A stretch of 64,000 nt of DNA from Metaphire vulgaris (taxonomy: Eukaryota; Annelida; Clitellata; Crassiclitellata; Megascolecidae), in NCBI GenBank assembly GCA_018105865.1, contig CM030867.1, positions 8,964,258-9,028,257 of the forward strand, written 5' to 3'. Below, piece by piece: positions 47,096 through 57,000 of the stretch. Position numbers and translations under genes: made by a program. The notes below the pieces were generated by a model. The model did not search any database and was not told the origin of the DNA. It saw only the letters and a list, made by a program, of their open reading frames with translations. Each line of letters opens with the position of its first letter. Position 1 is the first letter of the stretch.

Positions 47096-50000
47096 TCACT
47101 CGGCATGTCTCTTCACGCTGATAAAAAACCATTAACTGTGCAGGTAAAAATTACACGTACATCCAAAATTCATATTGCATGCTTAAGGAAAGTCATATAA
47201 ATATGTACAGTAGAACTTTGTTATAACGTAGTTAGTGGGTCTCCAAAATTGAGTACATTATATCCTAGTGTTATGGGTCTGATCTGCTTACTTACTTTAT
47301 ATCTAGATTCAGAGTCTTTGGTTTTGACCCTGGAGCCCTTCCATTGATGTTTTGGACTGTTATGTTACTAAAGAATATACTTTTATACAAAATCAACCAA
47401 AATCTCATTTAATTTGCAACATTGCGCTCCAAGCCTCAACACTAGGTATGTTATATCCAATGCCATCCAATACTGTAGCGCAACACAAGGGACCGTACAT
47501 CGTGATATGCTATAACAGTCTGTTATAATGAAGTTCTAATTTATACACATATTTTATCCATATATACATATAATCAACATATATGCAATACACAGCAGTA
47601 CTGCATTATAATGTACTTAATGGGTTTGGAAAATTTAGTACGTTATATTCTAGTTACATTATATCCAAAACCATCAATTATGGTATCACATCAAATGGGG
47701 CAGTACAATGCGGTACATTATAACCAGTCTGTCTTATAACTTTTATTGAAGTTCTACTGTACAGGGTGGCGCAAAAAAACCGGACTATATTAAATGGAAA
47801 CCTAAATGTGACTAGTCCGGGTTTTTTGTGCCACCCTGTAAGTCTTAGACAACTGAAAGACACTGTATACTAGAAAATAGGATGCCTAGGATGAGAGAGA
47901 CCATGCTAGATTTTATGCTGACCACCCTCAATTGGCTTCCAATTTTTGAATGTTTTGTTCAAACAAATAATTTGTGCTCCTGCAGCACTTGAAGGTGAGG
48001 TTGCTACTTACATGACCGAACTCCTCAAAGTGCCTCTTTCTGCTACTTCGCATCACCTGCCCCACTCCACAGATCATGCAGATGTTCATGTTCCTAGATA
48101 TCACATGCTGCCAGGGATATTTTTAGGATTGTGAATTTAGGGGGGTGTCGACCTCAAATTGGGGGAGGGGGTGTCCGGAGCTAATTAGTATGCATTTTGT
48201 ATGCATACCATTGTCACATTACCAAATTTTGGGGGTGTCGACCTCAAATTGGAGGGGGGCCGTTGGGGTATGTTAGGGGGTGTAAAAATATCCCTGCATG
48301 CTGCTCCCACCCAGGTGTCAATCATTCGGAGTGATGGGACCCTCTCTCTGGATTTGATCCTCTCCATCTAACAACTATGCCCCATTTCTTACCCCCCACA
48401 CTCAAGTGCAATGCAAAAGCATGTGTGCACCATCGGCTGACATCTCAGGTATTATGACAGTGGTGCCATAGAAGACTATTAGAAGTTGATTGATTGATTG
48501 ATTGATTGGTTGAATGAAAGTGAAGTTTCATTTTCTTATTAAGTCAGGAGAGGCTTCGATCAGAAATAGGCAAGATGCCAAGAAGTCCTACATTGCATGT
48601 GTAAAGTATTGTCATCAATCGTAATTAAAACTGTAATAAACCGTTTGTCGCTATATATTTGTGAAACAGTTTACTGCACTTGGTGTACTATAACTCTGGT
48701 TCTGAAAGCAGTCAAATAGGGCATCGATTGCATGCATAAGTAATTAAGCATTCGTTTTGTAATCTTACGAACCACGAACAACACCAAAACCGAGGAATTT
48801 GACCACAGACAGACACAGCTGCCACTTACGCCATCTGGAGGAGGTACTGCGCAAACTGGATCTGCTCTTGAGTCCCTGTAATCGATATAATTCTCACGTT
48901 CGAATCCGGCGATCCGTCGTCCAGCTTGATCTTGGTGCCCGACTCGTGCTGCACTTGCTTTATACGACTGCCGCCACGGCCAAGAATTGCACCAGCTAAC
49001 TGCAACAATTACATATCGGGGCTCATCCATATAGTATGTACGCAAAAAAGGCATATTTTCAACCCCTCATCGTTGCATATAGTGTACATAAGAAAAATGT
49101 CCTAAATCCAACCCATTCCCCTCAGTGTGTACATACTATCAGTGTTTGAGTTGCCGGGGGTTAGGGTAGAACCCCCAGCTAACTTTGCAACCCCCCAAAA
49201 ATTGCATATTGGGTATATGCAGTTTCTGTCATTCATTGAATTTCAGTCCTCAATCCCCCCCAGCTCAAATTTCACATCTGCAACACTGTGTACTATATGG
49301 ATGTACCCTTGCATCCCTACTTTACTTTACTATAACTTTCCATGCTCTAAATAAATTAAATTCCTTTACAAAAACACCAATCTGAACACATAACATGAAT
49401 GTAGCATTGCTTGTGAAAAATGCCTACAGTACGGCTTAATGAAACACCCGTCTAAGATCCAATGAAGCAAGTTTGCTTACGTTTTTTGGAATGCTAACTT
49501 GAGACATAGTCATCTTCTCCATGGCCCCGCGTCCACTCTACAAAATAATGCGGCCACCCTACAAAATAATCCTCAATTTTCGAAAATTTCAGGATAGAAA
49601 TGTAACTGTGCAGAGTTACTACCAGGAAAGCCCTCGTGATAAACAAATTAAACCTCAAAATTACAATACGCATACAGGAAATGCCATGACACTAAACAAA
49701 TTGAGCAAATAATGGTGCTATAGAAGCTGCAAGTTAAAAGAATCAGACTATATTAAACTACATTATAGTGATCAGTTAGTAATGCAATGCATGGATGTCA
49801 AAAAATAAATACCAATTTAGTGCAACAAACATGATCACTTGACAGGTATTGTTTGACTATGAAGAAAGCAGGGGTTGTTAAGCTATTCAGGTATAAGCGC
49901 CCAAAGATTTCTAACGTAATACATTTCACTGTTCCGACAATCGACAGCAAAATCTCTCCAAGCAGTGTTTATTCTAGCCACCTTGACATTTGGGGGGAGT

Positions 50001-51019
50001 TTGAAATGTTTGGGGAGGACAAGATTTGTCTCCACGCTTTGGGGGGGGGGGGAATTTCCATCCCCCAAGCCAACATATACAAATTGGGGGGATTTTAAAA
50101 CTGGGGGATTCCCCCCAAAACAGGCCTAGAAACACTGTCTCCAAAGGCTTCTCCCGATAAACATCAACCTCAGGAATTTTACATACATATTGTGCATCCA
50201 CAATAATTTCAGAATTAAATAAATAAGATAATATGTGCAAAGATCAACCGAAGAAGAAGAAGTCTTACCATGAAACCACCCAATTCATCACCAAAGCCCG
50301 AACCCATTCTACCCATGCCACCGCCATCTCTGTTAAAAACACAACAGTTGGTACTGACTGGGTTTAACCCTTTAGACACACAATGCCGTTATTTTGGCCT
50401 CATAACATATTGGTTATATGAATTGCAAAAAAGGGTTAAGTGCCATAATTTCCAAAGAAGTCAAGACATCAGAAAGGTGTTTAACGGCACAAATCGAAAA
50501 TATCTGAGAACTTACAACTTAAAATTCAGCAATATTTTAAAAAGAGATCGTTTACCGTGGACCCATTTCACTGAAACGTCTGCCAGAGTTGCCCCCAAAT
50601 CCACGTCTATCATCACGACCCCCACTCATTCTACAAAAAACACAAAAAATAGCAAAAACTGTGCAAACAACACTAGTTTTGTCCCTACTCTAATCCAATC
50701 TAATCTTAAACTTCTATAGCGCCATGTCGTAATGCATGTATAAGCATCAGACAGTGACACCCGCCAAATCACAACCACGCAAGATCCAGGTCAAATCCAG
50801 GATATCAGGCTGGACAACTTATAGCAGATAAATACAGATGAAAATATGACTTTTCAACCATACTGTCAGCCTCTGCTGAAAAAATGTAATCAACGGATAC
50901 TTACACTAAACTACACTGATTTACAGTCAAGTTACTGTCTGTAGCAGATCCTTACATACAAGTACATACATACATATGCCAAACATCTCCCTACTTGGAT
51001 TATATAAAACATGCTTGAA

Positions 51020-51075
<56 letters not shown>

Positions 51076-54000
51076 ATGGTTGTCAACGCATGTTAAGTCA
51101 TTCACAAAATGAGGAATCATACATATAACTTAGTGCAGAGCATGTTAGGGGTGATCAACTTGCACAAGGTTGCTAACCAGTGATCAGGTTCAGTTTCAAA
51201 CCCATTACTTGTGCTTGGATGAGTTGTCAGTCTGGCTTAAGTCTAATAGGCTCCAGCTTAACGTCTCTAAGTCGGAAGTGCTCTGGCTAGCCACCGAGAG
51301 GCAACAGCACCTGTTGCCGCATGACTGTGTCAAGATCCACGATCTCGAGCTCCACCCGGCTGCCTCAGTGTGTAACTTGGGAATCTACCTTGATAGTGCA
51401 GCGACCCTTAAGCTGCATGTATCCAAGACTGTCGCCAGCTGTTTCTCTTCACTTCGTTTGATTAGGAGTCTGCGTCGGTCTGTTTCTCAAGCTGTCCTTA
51501 AGACGTTGGTTGTTGCTATGGTACTGACTAGGCTCGACTATGGCAATGCAGTTCTTGCGGGTCACCTGCCTATTCTTTTCGACCGGTTGCAGTCTGTTTT
51601 GAACTGTGCTGCTCGTCTTATCTATCGTTCGCCCGATGTGATCACGCCACCCCGCTTCTTGTTGATCTTCATTGGCTGTCAGTGCCTGAGCGCATCATGT
51701 TCAAGTTATCAACTCTTGTATATCGCTGCCTTCACGGGATGGGTCCGAATTATCTTGCATCCGAAGTTTCGCAGTGTTTCTGACCTCGCGGGCCGCAGAC
51801 GACTTAGATCGTCCGCGACTTTCAAGAACGCGTCTTGTCACCGCCGGAGATCGTGCCTTCCCGGTGGCTGCTCCAGGCGTGCTGGGAACTCGCTTCCTGC
51901 TGACATACGGGAGTCATCGTCGCTAGATATTTTCAGGAATCGACTGAAGTCTTGGCTTTTAAGACTAGCTACTTAGTTTAATTTTGTTTAAAGTGTTCAA
52001 GTCTTTTAGACAAGTTACCACTATAATCTTGACGTTCTCTTACTTACTTACTTACTTACTTACCCCCCACCCCACACCACCATGCACAGAACTACAGTTA
52101 CCCAATGCTAGCTGCATACATAGCACTCCTAATGGTGGACATTGTTGTCCTTTAGTAAACAAATAAAAACTTCAAAATCGTCTTCCTGAATAATTAACCC
52201 CTTAACCGTGTATTTAACTCTTCAGCGCGAATGCGATCGATAAAGACCGTATATGAAATGCGCACCCATTTCTAAATATAAACCGCTATATTTAGGATTT
52301 AGGGCTATTCTAACGAAAATTATTTCGCTTTTAAAACTTGCGAAAAAACCGTTTATTTCGCGATTTTGACTGCAAAAATATGTCGATTTGCAGTCAAGAT
52401 TTATGATCCTTCTGGCATTTAAATTTTAAATACCCTTCTATACACAGGGCAGAAGTTTTATTCAACTAAAGAAGTTTTGGAAGCGATTGAAAATGGTAAG
52501 TTTGATGACATGGGTATTTCCAGGTGCGATGACAACGAAAACGAACAAATTCTGCTGGAAAATATTAAAAAACCAAGTCTTTGAACCTATGTGACATGTG
52601 TCAAATATATATATATATGTCATAATTGCTTCAACATCTTTCACACAAGATCCTTTCTAAACTAAAATATCACATTTTACATAATTTCTAATGTCTATTA
52701 CATACGTCTACACGTTTCAGATAGTTTGCCACTAATGTCTTGTTGCTAAAAACTTTTTTAGCAGCTTTTTTGAAAAGTCCCAAAAATACATGTGTTATAA
52801 TTGCTTTGAGAACATTCACACAAAATCCTCTGTAAAATAAAATATGACACTTATACATCTATATATAATTTTAAAATGTTTATAACATATGTGTACATGT
52901 TTCTGATAGCTGACTTACACTGTGTTGTTGCTGGCAAATTTTTGATGAACTTAAAAGTCCAATTTTAATTTTTAATTTTTTACATTTTTTATTTATTCCC
53001 ATGAAATATGAAGAATGTAATTGTAAATTTTACATGTTTCTTTTCATATTCTTGTAGATAATCAAAAACCCTTTCCATTGAGATATACATTGTCAATATT
53101 GCTGTGATATTTGATTTAAAATATTTCTGGAAACTGTTGAGGGGTAAATTCTGTGAAAACAACATAGCCGCCAAAGAGTTAACTGTAACTCAATGTAAAA
53201 TGGACGGATATATCCGCGATCCCCAGTTAAGGGGTTAATTGCTGTAACTCTGACTCTACAAAAATCTACAGCAACCACTTCATTGATCAATTCACAAATT
53301 CTGAATGCATTTGTAGTTAGAAGAGTGGTAACAACGCTGGACGATGGAGCAGAAGGTCGCAGGTTCAATTCCCGCAGGAGCTCTAAGGTCGACTCAGCCT
53401 TACTCGTTAGATGGCGGTGGTAAACTGAGGAGCAGCGTTAAGTTGCGAGGTAAAACGTGGGCCTGGGGAAAGTAATGGCAACCTGCCCCAGATTAATGGA
53501 TTATACCACCAACGTCGCTGATTGCCTAGACCAGAGATAAGCGCCGCTACCCAACGCTCGGACTCGAGCACGGGACCTACCTTTACCTTTATAGAAAAAA
53601 ATAAGAAATTCAGGAAGAGCATGTACCTGCTTTCTCTTGGACCACCGCCCCTGTGGCGCCCTCCCCTGTCATCGCAGTAGCCGCCATAGTTCTGAACAGC
53701 GTATTCATCAAAGTTGTTCGGGTTGTAAAGCAAGATGTCACCTTTCTTGGGAACCTTTAACATTAAATAACAGCACCTCCGTCACCAAATGGCACGACAG
53801 AATATCCAAAAACAGAAGATAACATTGATACCGAATTTCTTTATGGCAGCAAAGTTCTTTTCACCATCCAAGTGGTTCTTTTAGCATCGCCACCTTCTTA
53901 CCTTCATTGACATGTCAGCGTTGTCAAAGTGCTTTTGACTTTGGTATTTTTAACTATGCTACAGTGCTATATAAATTGTCCAATTAACATAACATAACAT

Positions 54001-57000
54001 TGCAGCCACAGAAAAAATTTTCAAGCACACACACACACGTGCGCACACATGTACAGTTGTACACAAACCATTTATCATACCTTCTTGCTATCCCAAATGT
54101 GCTTAAATGGGCTGCTTGCAACAACAAAAATACCACACCTGAACACTAATATATTCAAAGAATTGCTAATATTGCAGTATGTATTTTGACAAGAGTGAGG
54201 GAGAGAGAATCACTGTATGAGGATACAGGAACTTTTCATAAGAAAAAATTCTACTGCCTTGATACACGCCTCCTACTGTCTGACTGCCTCTCCTATTCGC
54301 GCACGTCTACATACCCCGTCCATCGTCTCAAACATCGCAGCAATGCAGCTCGTAATCTGCTGCGCCCCGCCGGTGATCTGTACGACGCGCTCAGACGACA
54401 TCGGCGCACAATCCACGTAGATTTTTATCTGAGAACCAGTCTCCTACAAGTTTTTCGATATTTCATTAATAATTACAGGCGTTCTTATGGACATTTGGCG
54501 AGGCTTAACTTTGCTAATTCTTTAAATGTTGAATAACTAGAATCTTTAATTTCTAACACACAAATAAGAATTTTTATAAGCAATTCTTAACAGATAAACA
54601 AAATTGAATATTCCTCAAACAATTTGCATGATACGCTATCTTAGCCAGCAATCTTTGGCTGTCATTTCAACACAACATCAATACATGTCACTCACATCCC
54701 AGTTATGCTAAATCCCAACGTACATGTATAGACTGACTTGATAAAAAAATGTGTCAAACCATATGTGAAGTCTTACCTAACTACAAGACTACCCCTGCTG
54801 AACTAAAAAATCTTGTGAAATTTCTCCATAAAAATCAGCAGCAGTGTCTTAAGTATAATACATCTATGGTCAAGTATAAGGCATCTATGGTCAAGTATAA
54901 AGCATCTAAGGTTAAGTATATGGCATCTCTGGTCAAGTATAATGCATCTAAGGTTAAGTATATGGCATCTATGGTCAAATATAATGCATCTATATCTAAG
55001 TATAAGATATCTATGGTTTTGTTAAAGATTTCATCTGCAGCAAAGAAGACTGAAAACCATCAAAAATGTAAAGATAAATTCAGAATGTAAAAAATACCGT
55101 CCTATACCTCACGTAGCTCCTTTATCCGGGTGCCGCCTCTGCCGATCACTCTACCCGCATGACTCTGGTGTATGAGAATTCGAATTTCGTGATCTTCCTC
55201 GTCACTTCGGTTCAATTGCTTAACAAATCGTAAAAATTCAACACACTTTAAAAATAACACATCCATTTCCAGCACACAGGCTTTGCATATTAAGCCATTT
55301 AGGGATTCATAAACCCAAATGAACATGGGTAGATAGATTAGAGCAGATAAATGTCTACAGACAGTGTTTATTCTAGCCACCTTGACATTGGGAGGGATTT
55401 TGAAATGTTTAGGGGGACAAGGTCTGAGTCTCCACACTTTTGGGGGAAATTTCCATCCCCCAGCCAACATAAAAATTTTTGGGGGGAATTTTAAAACTTT
55501 GGGGGGAAATTCCCCAGAGAAGGCCTAGAATAAACACTGGTCTACAGACATGACAATATTGACATAAAGATAATGATGATTCCCTGACCTAAGACAGGTG
55601 CAGGTGGCACTTAAGCCACCAGGGTATGAGATGAGTGAAATAGTTCCCCATTGCCTTCCTCACAGACAATTAGAGGTGAAACAACTTGCCAAAGGGATCA
55701 TCCATATAGTATGTACTCAAAAAGGCACATTTTCAAACCCTCCTCCCCTCTCCCCCTCAGTGCATACGTACTAAAATGGATGGACCCTAAGCCACCAAGC
55801 AGTGGAAAGGGTCAGGTTCAAACCCACTACCCTTCGATTGCATTGCAAGTATCCTACTGCTATTCCACCACACCCCAACTCCACTGCACCCCACTCCACC
55901 ACACCTCCTACTCCACCTACTCCACCATGCCCCCTATTCTACAGTTGCTCCCTACTACACCATACACACATACGGTACATTCACATAATGGCAGAGCCTA
56001 AAATTTGGCAATGTAAATATAAAAATACATGCGTACAGTAGATTGCCAAAAAATCATATCCACAGCAACATCAATATGTGGATAATCTTACCTTTGATAC
56101 AGTAGGTATGATGTCTAGCATAATATCACAGACCACATCGACATCTGCTCTGATGGTCAGAATTCTATAAGCACAAGAATGTATACAGCCTCAAAAAAAC
56201 ATCAAAAAGAAACAATTATCCAAAAAGCACCGCTACATCAAAGTGTCTGATTAATAATTAACAGAGATTAACATTAACGGAGATGTTAAGTTAATTCATG
56301 GTAGAGTCACACACTTCAAAGCAGAAAGATATCATTTCCAATGTGAGAAAAAGCCATTGACACAAATTCTTCAATCAACCAGATGCAAAAATAACATCAA
56401 TAAATAATAGTCATTATTATTGTCAATTGCTATCATTATTGTCTGAAGAAACCTGACAACATTTACTGATTACATTACCACAAATACAGGAAACTGTGCT
56501 TGAAAACCTATCAACAATATAGCCTGCTACCAAAATCACCTTAAACAAAGAATAAGAAGAAATACGAAGAAATAGTTGTGCATTAACTGGCCCTTCAACG
56601 GAACATAGCAACAGTTATTTTTAAAGTCAATTTTTAATGAAAATACTACAGACTCCAATGAAATACCATAAGCACAGTAAATGAGCTGTGGCAGACAAAT
56701 CTGCCAATGAAAATGCCATTAAAACCAACAATTTTAAACCACGATCTAAGCATTTTCAAGCAATAAAAGCAAGTGACAGAGAAGATGTGCGAGATGACGT
56801 CGTACCGTTCCGGGCCGCGGCTATCTGGTACACTAATGCTGGCTTTGTACTGTGGTTGGTCGGACGGTGATCGCCAAATATATGGGCCAAAAAAATTGGT
56901 CCATGTCAATTGGTCCGTGCATGGAAAGTCACACAAATCAAACGTACGTGGCCCGCAGTATGACGTGTCAAGTGGACGTGGAATGGAATGTCGACAGATC

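Noticed and set aside
54851..55018. CRISPR-like array
   Set aside because: The units are contiguous with no unique spacers, and the window is eukaryotic.
54749..55090. 113-residue frame with KYNASMV-like repeats as a gene
   Set aside because: It is explained by a 21-bp minisatellite; there is no promoter, family match or splicing evidence, so it is kept only as a finding.
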